From Phocaeicola paurosaccharolyticus JCM 15092 (lineage in GTDB: Bacteria > Bacteroidota > Bacteroidia > Bacteroidales > Bacteroidaceae), in NCBI RefSeq assembly GCF_000613805.1, contig NZ_BAJR01000019.1, positions 1-64,000 on the forward strand: a stretch of 64,000 bases of DNA. Direction: 5' to 3'. Under the pieces are notes generated by a model. It ran no database searches and had not been told where the DNA came from. It worked only from the letters and a program-made list of their open reading frames with translations. Of this stretch, positions 55,728-64,000 are shown piece by piece. The number at the start of each line of letters is the position of its first letter. Positions within the stretch are counted from its first letter, which is position 1. The translations under genes were made by a program, and so were the position numbers.

Positions 55728-58592
55728 TTATAGTTTAGGAAGATAAACGTATGCAGCAATTACATCCATCGGCAATACAGGTTTAACGACCTGATATTGC
55801 TGACAAGCTACATAATTGCGATATTGAGTAAAGGCGTTGACAAGGTGTGAGGCTCTGTCAAGAGCGAGCGAATCGGTGTGACGGCGAAGTGCCTCTTCGT
55901 CGTTTATCCATCTGAGACGTTTATCATAGGTCATCTGTTGGAATGAAAGCTCTTCATCACCTGAAGCTTTTGCATTGATAAAAAGATTTCTGCTTTCATC
56001 TTCGTTTAGGATGTCTCCATCTTCCACGTTGCCTCTATAACCAAAGAACATCATTTCTTCGCCTACCATCTGATTCTCTACATGCTTTGTTTCGCTGATA
56101 ACACTACGTACACGCATGAGTAACACAGTCGTAGCTTTTTTCACAGCATCTGTTTGCATTACCATGGCACGACATGCAGCAAGTTCACCTGTATTGATAG
56201 TGTCGTTGATAACTCCACGAGAAAGATCTTCTACAAAAGTATGATTACGGCCTATATACATATATCCCTTAGGCGTAGGTGATGCAAATGATATTCTAAC
56301 AATACCCTTCTTATCTACAGCTTGCATAAAATATGACCGAATCGAATTTGGCAGGTCAAACAAAGGGAATGAATAGCATAGAGCCTTTTTATCATCAACA
56401 ATTGATACATTAGCGTTACGTAATTCATCAATAACAAAATCGCGTGTATCTAATGTATCTCCGATTACCTTCTTTGCTTCATTTAGGCTGTCAATAAGGT
56501 TTGTTGGATCCATAGCCTGTGTGTTATGAGCAAAATAGGTGTGTGATTTCTTTTCAATCTCGATAGCTCGCTGCAAACGACGTTCATGTTCTTCTACAGT
56601 AGAAGCAAACTCTTCGTCGGAAAATAATGTAGGCTGAATATATTTATCGGTGGTGTCGAAGACTATAATTTGTTCCATGATACTTTCCATAATAGATGAG
56701 TCGTTATCGGCAATAGGAATGTAAATGCCAAGGTCTTTTCGTATCTGATTTTGCTTACGATAAAGGACTTTCATAATGGTCTTATCTACAGGATTATTTA
56801 CATCATCATACATGGTAGAAATCATGACCTCTGAAGCTGTCTGCCCAAATCGGTCAATACGGCCGTTACGTTGTTCCATGCGGTTTGGATTCCAGGGCAA
56901 GTCGTAGTGAATGATAGCTTCAAAACCATTTTGCAGATTGACACCCTCGGATAAACAGTCAGTGCAAACCAAAACGTGACGAGGATTCTTTGACAACTCA
57001 TCGATTTTGATTTTTCGTTCCTCATCAGCCAATTTACTTGTCACTACTTCAACCACCACATCTTTTGTCTTTTTGTTGCCTTTTAAGGATTGCTCTACGT
57101 ACTTCTTCACATATTCAGCAGTCTGAATATATTGGCAGAATATAATAGGGCACTTACCTTCACTAAGAATAAAAGAGGCTATGTCAGTAGCTTTTTTAGC
57201 CTTGGAGTCTTGTCCATTTTTTATAATATCTTTAAGGTCTGCAATGAAAGAACGGAATGTGTTCTTCTCGCTTGATGTAGATTCTGAATATGATTCAGGA
57301 ATAATATCATCACTGTTTGAGCTATCTTTGAGTTGGTCATTAAACTGATATATATTATTTACCGTATCTTCTTCTGCAACATCTTCTTCATTGCGTTTAG
57401 CAATCTTATTCTGCAGCATGCTTATGCCAGATTCAGGGCTAGACATAACACCGCGAATCACAGCGAGCAAATCCCAATAGATATATCGTTGTTTATTTTT
57501 TGATGACTTTTTAGCTTCTTGGACTCCTTTTTTAACATATTTAATAATCTTGATTAGCAATGAATGATATTTATCGCTAAGTGCATACTTGTCATCAAGT
57601 TGAATACGTGTTGGAAATATCACATCATCGCCCACATACGGTTTTATATCCACACGTCTACGCTGAATGAAGTAGTTCGACAACTCTTTGCGTTGACTAG
57701 CATCCTCCAAAGAGTACTGACTAAATTTATCATTTAGCAAACCTATAACAGATTGAAATTCTTCCATGTTGCCGCTATGAGGAGTAGCCGTAAGCAGAAC
57801 GATGTGTCTCTGTGTTTGAGATAGGTCTTTTAGAAGGGAATAACGCTGTTGTTGTGATTTGTTTGCTCCCTTGGGCTTTGCGCAAGTATGAGCTTCATCA
57901 ACAATAATAAACTCAGGACAATGCTGAAGAAACATAGGTTTCCTATCGCTCGACTTAATATAGTCAATAGAAATTATCTGGAATGGTATATCGTGGAAAA
58001 CATTCTGGTTGGCACGAAGTCTTTTTTCCAAACGGCTAATTGTGCTGGAACGTATGATTTCGGCCTCTAAGCCAAACTTATCGCGTATTTCATTCTGCCA
58101 TTGCTCACACAAGTGGGGCAAACAGATAATAGTAAAACGACTTATCTCATGCCGGTCATATAATTCCTTTGCAATGAGAAGTGATTCCATTGTCTTACCT
58201 ATACCTACATCATCTGATATTAGCAGACGGATAATCTGCTGTTTAAGAGCGAGTATAAGTGGAACCATCTGGTAGGGTCTTGGCTCGAAAGATAATTTTC
58301 CCAAGCATTGAAAAGGGCCGGCAATATCACGAAAAGACAAGCGACAAGCATTATATAAAATACGAGCCGCACCAGGATAGCTATACTTACCCACATCTTG
58401 TGACGAAGGTTTGCGAAAATTATAGGAAGAGATCTCTTCAAGTTCATCGCCATACAAAGGTTTGTACAAACCTATAGTTTCAGCGTCTGTACCACCTAAA
58501 GGTTTAATTACCAATAAGTCTTTATCTGTAGATTGCTGAATAACCCACGGACGTGAGCGAAATTCAACAAGTGTTCCTGTCTTAAATTCCAT
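55728..58592 (-). CDS. DrmD-like SNF2-family helicase
   Basis: The 954-residue protein has Walker A LLISDDVGIGKT (residues 123-134), DEAH box IIVDEAHTC near 232, LLTATPHSG near 267, and the helicase C part with VCTDCLSEGVNLQNGFEAII, HYDLPWNPNRMEQRNGRIDR and FGQ near 577. The linker and the C-terminal 300 residues match the SNF2 helicase of DISARM class 1. I chose the ATG at 58592, 7 bases after the preceding stop; the frame extends to 58628 but overlaps the upstream gene. DrmD-like proteins are thought to move along DNA and help target the system. The sequence looks complete. Confidence 0.85.
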   Translation of the reverse strand: MEFKTGTLVEFRSRPWVIQQSTDKDLLVIKPLGGTDAETIGLYKPLYGDELEEISSYNFRKPSSQDVGKYSYPGAARILYNACRLSFRDIAGPFQCLGKLSFEPRPYQMVPLILALKQQIIRLLISDDVGIGKTMESLLIAKELYDRHEISRFTIICLPHLCEQWQNEIRDKFGLEAEIIRSSTISRLEKRLRANQNVFHDIPFQIISIDYIKSSDRKPMFLQHCPEFIIVDEAHTCAKPKGANKSQQQRYSLLKDLSQTQRHIVLLTATPHSGNMEEFQSVIGLLNDKFSQYSLEDASQRKELSNYFIQRRRVDIKPYVGDDVIFPTRIQLDDKYALSDKYHSLLIKIIKYVKKGVQEAKKSSKNKQRYIYWDLLAVIRGVMSSPESGISMLQNKIAKRNEEDVAEEDTVNNIYQFNDQLKDSSNSDDIIPESYSESTSSEKNTFRSFIADLKDIIKNGQDSKAKKATDIASFILSEGKCPIIFCQYIQTAEYVKKYVEQSLKGNKKTKDVVVEVVTSKLADEERKIKIDELSKNPRHVLVCTDCLSEGVNLQNGFEAIIHYDLPWNPNRMEQRNGRIDRFGQTASEVMISTMYDDVNNPVDKTIMKVLYRKQNQIRKDLGIYIPIADNDSSIMESIMEQIIVFDTTDKYIQPTLFSDEEFASTVEEHERRLQRAIEIEKKSHTYFAHNTQAMDPTNLIDSLNEAKKVIGDTLDTRDFVIDELRNANVSIVDDKKALCYSFPLFDLPNSIRSYFMQAVDKKGIVRISFASPTPKGYMYIGRNHTFVEDLSRGVINDTINTGELAACRAMVMQTDAVKKATTVLLMRVRSVISETKHVENQMVGEEMMFFGYRGNVEDGDILNEDESRNLFINAKASGDEELSFQQMTYDKRLRWINDEEALRRHTDSLALDRASHLVNAFTQYRNYVACQQYQVVKPVLPMDVIAAYVYLPKL

Positions 58593-58599
58593 ATTGGTA

Positions 58600-61500
58600 T
58601 TAACTAATTGAAGTAAATAAATCAGCATGGCTATTCACAAACTCATCAATAGGAGTAGCATAATGCCAAACCAAAACCAAATAACCTGCATCTTCAAGTA
58701 CTGCTCGTTTTTGATGATCATCTTCCTGAACTTCAGGCTTGTCGTGAGGAGTACCATCACAGAAAATCATTATGCGATTCCCATACATGAAATCTGGCTG
58801 AACATAATATTCTTCTGGAAACATAGGTTGAGCTTTATCGGGGAGACGAAGCTGATGGTCGTGCAAGTACTTTAAAAATTCATATTCTGTAGAACTACTT
58901 TGGTCACGGGCAGCTTCGAGTGCGGCATATTGTTCGTCATAGCCAAGATTCTGACCGGCTTGATGCACTTCTATACTTGCACTCTTCATTATTATAAGAG
59001 CTTTATATATTCTGCGAATATCAATTTGTTGATGATACGGTTGATTATAATAGTTCAGTAGATTGCTATAATCAGCAGGTACTAATAACTCCAACTGTTC
59101 TGCTGTGTATTCAGTTTGTTTGCCAAAACAAATTTCATATGCACGATTAATAACCTCTCGATATGTATCTGGCTCTTTTACGAGACGGTCGAGGACTCCA
59201 AGAGAACCTTCGGCATTCTCATAAATAAAGATGTTTGGAACATTACCCTCACCCATGATTTCCCCACCTATCTCACTTCCTTCAACTTGAAATACATCCT
59301 CTACAGCTTGTTTAAATGCATATAGGAATGTTCTAACAGCATCTTTATCTTGAAGCATAAGCGATTGCAAAGGCTGGATATATATTGCATTAGCAGTTGT
59401 TTCGGCAAACAACTTCACAAATTTTGTTCGATCAAACTCTTCTAGGTGTTGTTGCTGTTCTGCTTGAATACGATTTAGACGCTCGTTACTAATCCAATCG
59501 CCTGTTTTTGTGTCGAATGCAAATCCATTGCTGTTATTCTCATTTCTTGATTCCAAGAAATAGGTAATACGGCAAGATGGTATATATCTAATATTTGCCA
59601 AATGCTGACCATTACTTAATAATTCACTCTCACTGATAGTACGAGCATCATCACTTGCAAAATAAGTCTTAACTTGATAGAATTTTCTGTTTCGCTCTTC
59701 CTCTTGACAAGTGATCTTTTCTGTTTCTGTCGCAATCATATCCTGAGCTTGAATGCAACAACCGGGAATCATACGAGCAGTTCCATCAAGGGGCTCACCT
59801 GTAATAATATCTGTGTGGTGTTCACTATTTTCTTGATCCTTATATATTACACCTGTTTTTGGATTATAGAAGAATTTATGACTGAGTATATCTGATGTTA
59901 TCATCATACGAGAAACTCTAAACTTACCACCATTATTATAGATGATATTTTGAGGACCAAACTCTCTTAGTGCTAAAGATTTTGGACGGCTTAAAAATTC
60001 TACTGCATCGCTTTTATATTGCAACATCGCACGTTGTGGCAATTTTGTAAAGTTATAACCTGGAAGAAATCCTTCACTTGCAAGATAACGATATGGATAA
60101 AATTCATTCTCTTCTTTATTCTTTCCTTGATTCACTCCTAATAGCATATCACGTTGATTCTCACCACGTGATTGCTTAACATGGGCATCACGTTTCTCTT
60201 GTGAGTTTTCGCCATAGATACGATTGTTAATTATAATAGAAGCTTCCTCTATTTGGATCTGCGCTTCCTTATAAAGTGCTCTCCATCTATTCAATGATTT
60301 GTCAAAATCCGATTCGTATAAATTAAGCACCTTGTCCATCCAAGCATTAGTAAACCAATGAGGCTTTTCAGATTCCAATCTGTTTTTCAAGAACATATCG
60401 GAAATCACCTTGGTGAAAACCTGTTTAATCTTTTGTTTGTATTCTTCAGATAATTGTAGTTTAAAGCGAACTTCATCCTTTAGTGTGATATTATTAATGT
60501 TAGAATAATCAACCAACTGAGCAATACCATCAGACAATTGAGGTATTGGTCTTAATGACAAGATAGTAGAGTGAAAATGTGTGCGGAACAACTCTTCATT
60601 GACAAGTTCCATTCTAGGTGCTTTTACTTCACCCTTAACCATTTTCTTAGGATTGTGTAGGTAGTAGTTTTCGTGTGAATTGCGTGGACGACAGTATGTA
60701 TATACAAGAGCAGCTTGCCCACTACGACCGGCACGACCAGCACGCTGAGTGTAGTTAGCAGGTGTTGGCGGAACATTACGCATTCCTACAACAGATAAGT
60801 CTTTGATGTCAATACCCAGTTCCATGGTAGGAGAGCAATAGAGTATAGGGAAAGTACCTTCACGAAAATCTTTTTCACGTTGTTCTCGATCTTCTTTTGC
60901 TACCTGTCCTGTATGATCTTTAGCCTCAAGATTGATACCTCCAAGAGGTATGCTCTGATAGAAGTTTTGGAAAAAGGCATTAGGTTTATTTAGTATTGTA
61001 TTATCACCAGTTAAGGTGCGTACACGTATCATGTCACGGCGTACTGTATTTTTGTCTCCAGCAACCCAAAGAATACAATTATAATCAAGTTGGTATGTAC
61101 CGTTGTCTTCTATGATATAGTTGTTTAAAGCCTCAAACAACCCTTGCATATATCCAACGTAATTATCTTCACAAGTAATTTGAATACCAGCGTTGGCAGA
61201 AAGATAATTTTTAACAAAGGTAGCTAACTTACTGAGATAGCCACCTGATTCGAGATTGTAGCTATTTCTGCGACGAGGATTAACTAAGAATAGCTCATGA
61301 GAAGTCTCTATTTGGTCATTTTCGTCCAAAGTCCATGGCTTAAGAAGATTTTCTCGTACTGCTTTAGTTGTGTCTTTAACTACAGAAATAGAGCGTTCCG
61401 AACTATGAATACATAATTTATGACGTAAATAATCAAGTATCTGAATAATAAATTCTTCTTTCTGACTATCAGTTAATCCTTCGAGTTCTGGAATATCATA

Positions 61501-63771
61501 AAGCCTTTCTGAATCATTTTCTCCAGTTATTTCATCATGTAGATACTTGTAATCAATTCTAAGAAGAGCACTATCTTCTAAATTTGGCATAATTACAGAC
61601 CAGTTACCAACTAAATCATCATAAATGATTGTAGAAAGATATTTTATCATAACATCCTTTACTTCATCAGCACGACGTCCTCGAAGTCCTTGACGTTTAG
61701 AAAACTCATCATTACGAAGATGTAGGTTTTCAAAAACCAACCTTGCTATGCGACTATTATCTATGTCATCATTGGTATTATTAATAGCATTCCAAATTGC
61801 GGAACGTATTTTACCAATTCTGATAAAATCGTTAAAGTGCCCAGCTTGTAATGCAGCATCTTGACGAGCGTCAACGAAAGTCATAACCTTGCGGTCTTTC
61901 TCTTCAACACCATTCTCTTTCATTAGAATGATATCCTCATAAGAAAGCACAGTAGTGGCTGTGCTTCTACCTTCACCACCAATCTTCGCTAATTTTGACC
62001 ACTCAGATTGCTTACCTTTATAAATAGCACGAGCTGTTGGGTCATACATTAAAGGAGACGGTACATAGATGGCCTTCATGTAACCCATATCTTCTAAAGG
62101 TTCGCTGAAAGAGCAAGAACCAGATTGTGAGATATAGATTACTTTTGGAAGGCGCGCTTCATAATTCTTTTTGAGTTTTCTTCCGGTGCGAGTATATGAA
62201 TACCAATCATCAGGTATATCTTCTGACTCGGTGGCCAACATATAATCGTCAATAATTTCACCTTCATGAGGAATGATAATATATCCATCGTTATCATTAG
62301 TCTCGTCATCAGTGACAATACGACCATCAAAGTTCCTTGGCATTATTTTACTACCACCAGCATCAATCTTCACGACATAGAACTCATGTCCGCTCATACG
62401 ACTAAATACAACAGGATAGTACATTACTTTCGTATCGCCATGAGATAATTCTTCGCAATAAAGTTTCTCGTCTACAGTGATTATCCTAGACTCTGAATTT
62501 CCGATAGTTACATATACATTTCCTGTTTGTGGAATGAATTGATGAATCTTATACGGAAGTATGTTTGCTTTATGATTTACATTCAAATTGTTACACCAAT
62601 TCAGAACATCTATAATATGCTGATAACATTTTGAATAATCAATATCGACCTGATTACTTAGTTTCTTTGCAATATCTTCAATAGATATGGGATTACCTCT
62701 AAAGTATTTAGCCTCTTTCTTATCCCACTTTAATGCAATGTTTTGTTCTATCCAAATAGTAGTTGGATAATTCTGAATATCTTCGATATTTTCAGATTCT
62801 GGAATCGGTGAGTTTATTACATTTCGTAGTTCCCCTTCCGATGGCTCATCTTCGTTAAGACCAATATTTAAGGTTTCATCTATAACTTGTTCTTTAGTAT
62901 AATTACTGCCAAAAATACAAGATGCTACCTCTGCTACCTTTTCACGTTGTTGAGCATAAGTCATAGTATCATCTGCTACCATTGTAGCAGATGTTCCAAA
63001 GCATAGTACGTGACCTAATGATTGAGATTTTATTCGTCTTATAAGAAATGAAACGTCACTACCTTGCATTCCCCTATAAGTGTGAAGCTCATCGAATACT
63101 AGAAAATGAAGATTCTCAAGAAAACAATTACGTAGTCTTTCTTCACTTCCTGCACGTGTCATCAACAATTCTAACATCATGTAGTTAGTTAATATGATGT
63201 TAGGCGGATTTTGCTGCATTTTCAATCTTGAATCATCATTTTCTTGCCCAGTATATTTACCAAAAGTAAATGGGCATTCACGACCAGTAGTGTTCTCAAA
63301 AGCATTCTTATAACAATCAAGTTCTTCCCATTGTGAATTTATAAGTGCATTCATTGGGTAGACGATGATTGCTAAGGTCTTATTAGAACAAGATTCTTCA
63401 TGATTTAAGATATAATTGAATACTGTAGCCATGAAAGTTCTGGATTTACCAGAACCTGTACCAGAAGTTACAATAAACTCCTTGTCTTGACATCCCAACT
63501 CAATAGCCTCTTGTTGATGCTTGTAAAATGAAGTGCTGAAGAAGTGAATTAGATCTTTATGTATCGGTAGACCTTTAGCTATCATTTGTTCTACACCTAT
63601 GCCTTTTGCAAAATTAGGATTAAACTGAATTAAAGCTTTGGGCCATAACCGTTCTTCACGTATGGCTTCACTTACTTTCACCTCAATACGTTTATCCTTT
63701 ATTGCTACAAAACTTTCCAAATAGTCTTTATAACTATTCTTCAATTTATCGTATAGATTGATGATGTTCAT
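58600..63771 (-). CDS. DEAH helicase with DUF1998-like region and C-terminal PDDEXK nuclease (DrmA/DrmB- or DruE-like)
   Basis: The 1723-residue protein begins with helicase motifs: SFYKHQQEAI, Walker A VTSGTGSGKS (101-110), IVYPMNALI, TNYMMLELLM, DEAH-type box FDELHTYRG (227-230) and GTSATM. The C half of the helicase has SPTMELGIDIKDLSVVGMRN and QRAGRAGRSG near 1010. A DUF1998-like region ends with LLNYYNQPYHQQIDI near 1570. The last 70 residues form a VSR/DUF559-type nuclease: QPDFMYGNRIMIFCDGTPHD, then DHQKRAVLEDAGYLVLVWHY. The size equals DrmA plus DrmB, or DruE of Druantia. It is the likely effector, unwinding and cleaving phage DNA. It lies 11 bases after the XRE gene. Confidence 0.82.
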   Translation of the reverse strand: MNIINLYDKLKNSYKDYLESFVAIKDKRIEVKVSEAIREERLWPKALIQFNPNFAKGIGVEQMIAKGLPIHKDLIHFFSTSFYKHQQEAIELGCQDKEFIVTSGTGSGKSRTFMATVFNYILNHEESCSNKTLAIIVYPMNALINSQWEELDCYKNAFENTTGRECPFTFGKYTGQENDDSRLKMQQNPPNIILTNYMMLELLMTRAGSEERLRNCFLENLHFLVFDELHTYRGMQGSDVSFLIRRIKSQSLGHVLCFGTSATMVADDTMTYAQQREKVAEVASCIFGSNYTKEQVIDETLNIGLNEDEPSEGELRNVINSPIPESENIEDIQNYPTTIWIEQNIALKWDKKEAKYFRGNPISIEDIAKKLSNQVDIDYSKCYQHIIDVLNWCNNLNVNHKANILPYKIHQFIPQTGNVYVTIGNSESRIITVDEKLYCEELSHGDTKVMYYPVVFSRMSGHEFYVVKIDAGGSKIMPRNFDGRIVTDDETNDNDGYIIIPHEGEIIDDYMLATESEDIPDDWYSYTRTGRKLKKNYEARLPKVIYISQSGSCSFSEPLEDMGYMKAIYVPSPLMYDPTARAIYKGKQSEWSKLAKIGGEGRSTATTVLSYEDIILMKENGVEEKDRKVMTFVDARQDAALQAGHFNDFIRIGKIRSAIWNAINNTNDDIDNSRIARLVFENLHLRNDEFSKRQGLRGRRADEVKDVMIKYLSTIIYDDLVGNWSVIMPNLEDSALLRIDYKYLHDEITGENDSERLYDIPELEGLTDSQKEEFIIQILDYLRHKLCIHSSERSISVVKDTTKAVRENLLKPWTLDENDQIETSHELFLVNPRRRNSYNLESGGYLSKLATFVKNYLSANAGIQITCEDNYVGYMQGLFEALNNYIIEDNGTYQLDYNCILWVAGDKNTVRRDMIRVRTLTGDNTILNKPNAFFQNFYQSIPLGGINLEAKDHTGQVAKEDREQREKDFREGTFPILYCSPTMELGIDIKDLSVVGMRNVPPTPANYTQRAGRAGRSGQAALVYTYCRPRNSHENYYLHNPKKMVKGEVKAPRMELVNEELFRTHFHSTILSLRPIPQLSDGIAQLVDYSNINNITLKDEVRFKLQLSEEYKQKIKQVFTKVISDMFLKNRLESEKPHWFTNAWMDKVLNLYESDFDKSLNRWRALYKEAQIQIEEASIIINNRIYGENSQEKRDAHVKQSRGENQRDMLLGVNQGKNKEENEFYPYRYLASEGFLPGYNFTKLPQRAMLQYKSDAVEFLSRPKSLALREFGPQNIIYNNGGKFRVSRMMITSDILSHKFFYNPKTGVIYKDQENSEHHTDIITGEPLDGTARMIPGCCIQAQDMIATETEKITCQEEERNRKFYQVKTYFASDDARTISESELLSNGQHLANIRYIPSCRITYFLESRNENNSNGFAFDTKTGDWISNERLNRIQAEQQQHLEEFDRTKFVKLFAETTANAIYIQPLQSLMLQDKDAVRTFLYAFKQAVEDVFQVEGSEIGGEIMGEGNVPNIFIYENAEGSLGVLDRLVKEPDTYREVINRAYEICFGKQTEYTAEQLELLVPADYSNLLNYYNQPYHQQIDIRRIYKALIIMKSASIEVHQAGQNLGYDEQYAALEAARDQSSSTEYEFLKYLHDHQLRLPDKAQPMFPEEYYVQPDFMYGNRIMIFCDGTPHDKPEVQEDDHQKRAVLEDAGYLVLVWHYATPIDEFVNSHADLFTSIS

Positions 63772-63782
63772 ATTCTTGGATT

Positions 63783-63995
63783 TTAAGTATTCTTTTTATT
63801 TGACCATAGCAAATCTTTTACGTCGACACCTAAGCATTCGGCGATTCTTACTAAAGTTTCTAAATTTGGTTGAAGTGTGTTAGTACACCACTTCGATACA
63901 GTGCCTGGATCTTTCCCCAATTGCTCTGCAAGCCACTTGTTGGTACGCTTATTTTCTACAAGCGCCACCTTTATGCGATTTATGTCTTTTTCCAT
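63783..63995 (-). CDS. Short XRE-family regulator of the defence operon
   Basis: The 70-residue protein is a single helix-turn-helix: IKVALVENKRTNKWLAEQLG, KDPGTVSKWCTNTLQPNLET and LVRIAECLGVDVKDLLW. It is the first gene of the defence operon and probably its repressor or timing control, since costly helicase-nuclease systems often carry an upstream XRE or WYL regulator. The ATG at 63995 leaves only 5 bases to the window edge, so its promoter is outside. Confidence 0.85.
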   Translation of the reverse strand: MEKDINRIKVALVENKRTNKWLAEQLGKDPGTVSKWCTNTLQPNLETLVRIAECLGVDVKDLLWSNKKNT

Positions 63996-64000
63996 AATCG

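Noticed and set aside
1-64000. CRISPR arrays, tRNA or rRNA genes, intact insertion sequences
   Set aside because: No regularly spaced repeats, no clover-leaf or rRNA signature and no complete transposase were seen when reading both strands.

Overview
The window comes from a member of the Bacteroidales (Bacteroides, Phocaeicola, Prevotella or a close relative). The evidence is AT-rich DNA, several copies of the Bacteroidetes -7 box TAnnTTTG ahead of genes, long runs of fimbrillin-type and BspA-type surface lipoproteins, a KamA-type radical SAM protein beside a fused OtsA-OtsB and a GH15 gene, and a split ThrE exporter. No rRNA, tRNA, CRISPR array or intact insertion sequence was seen. All calls come from reading the sequence and from knowledge of protein families; no search was run.

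Layout. 1-6.7 kb: the tail of an unknown gene, then an AraC regulator divergent from a three-gene RND efflux operon (adaptor, pump, TolC-like channel). 6.8-16.9 kb: metabolic genes, namely a frameshifted esterase, a nitroreductase, an iron alcohol dehydrogenase, the cluster KamA / trehalose-6-P synthase-phosphatase / GH15 (GH15 frameshifted), and a CAT-like acetyltransferase. 17.4-38.4 kb: a surface-appendage locus. It starts with a membrane TPR-AraC regulator (frameshifted) and a small GIY-YIG-like gene. Nine large fimbrillin-like lipoproteins follow head to tail, some carrying GLUG or BspA-type leucine-rich repeats. A DUF3575-type outer-membrane barrel and a last lipoprotein close the run. 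38.6-41.2 kb: LysR regulator and split ThrE amino-acid exporter with a small overlapping membrane ORF. 41.5-43.3 kb: a three-gene hipB-hipS-hipT toxin-antitoxin module behind three evenly spaced operators. 43.5-46.2 kb: small conserved proteins and remnants (an excisionase-like HTH and a decayed BRO-N/Fic gene). 46.3-64 kb: a defence island entirely on the minus strand.

The defence island is the most interesting part. Read in the direction of transcription it has a short XRE regulator, a 1723-aa DEAH helicase with a DUF1998-like region and a C-terminal PDDEXK (VSR/DUF559-like) nuclease domain, a DrmD-like SNF2 helicase, an Eco57I/DrmMI-like adenine methylase, and an unknown Cys/His-rich protein 4 nt downstream. 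This is a compact relative of class 1 DISARM in which DrmA and DrmB appear fused and a nuclease domain replaces the separate phospholipase-D protein DrmC. A Gabija pair (GajA, GajB) and a RhuM protein follow on the same strand.

A recurrent feature is gene damage by one base: the esterase, GH15, TPR-AraC and hipT each carry a single one-base frameshift, and one fimbrillin carries a single in-frame TAG. Most indels lie in short base runs, so they could be consensus errors, recent mutations or, for hipT (seven A), slippage.
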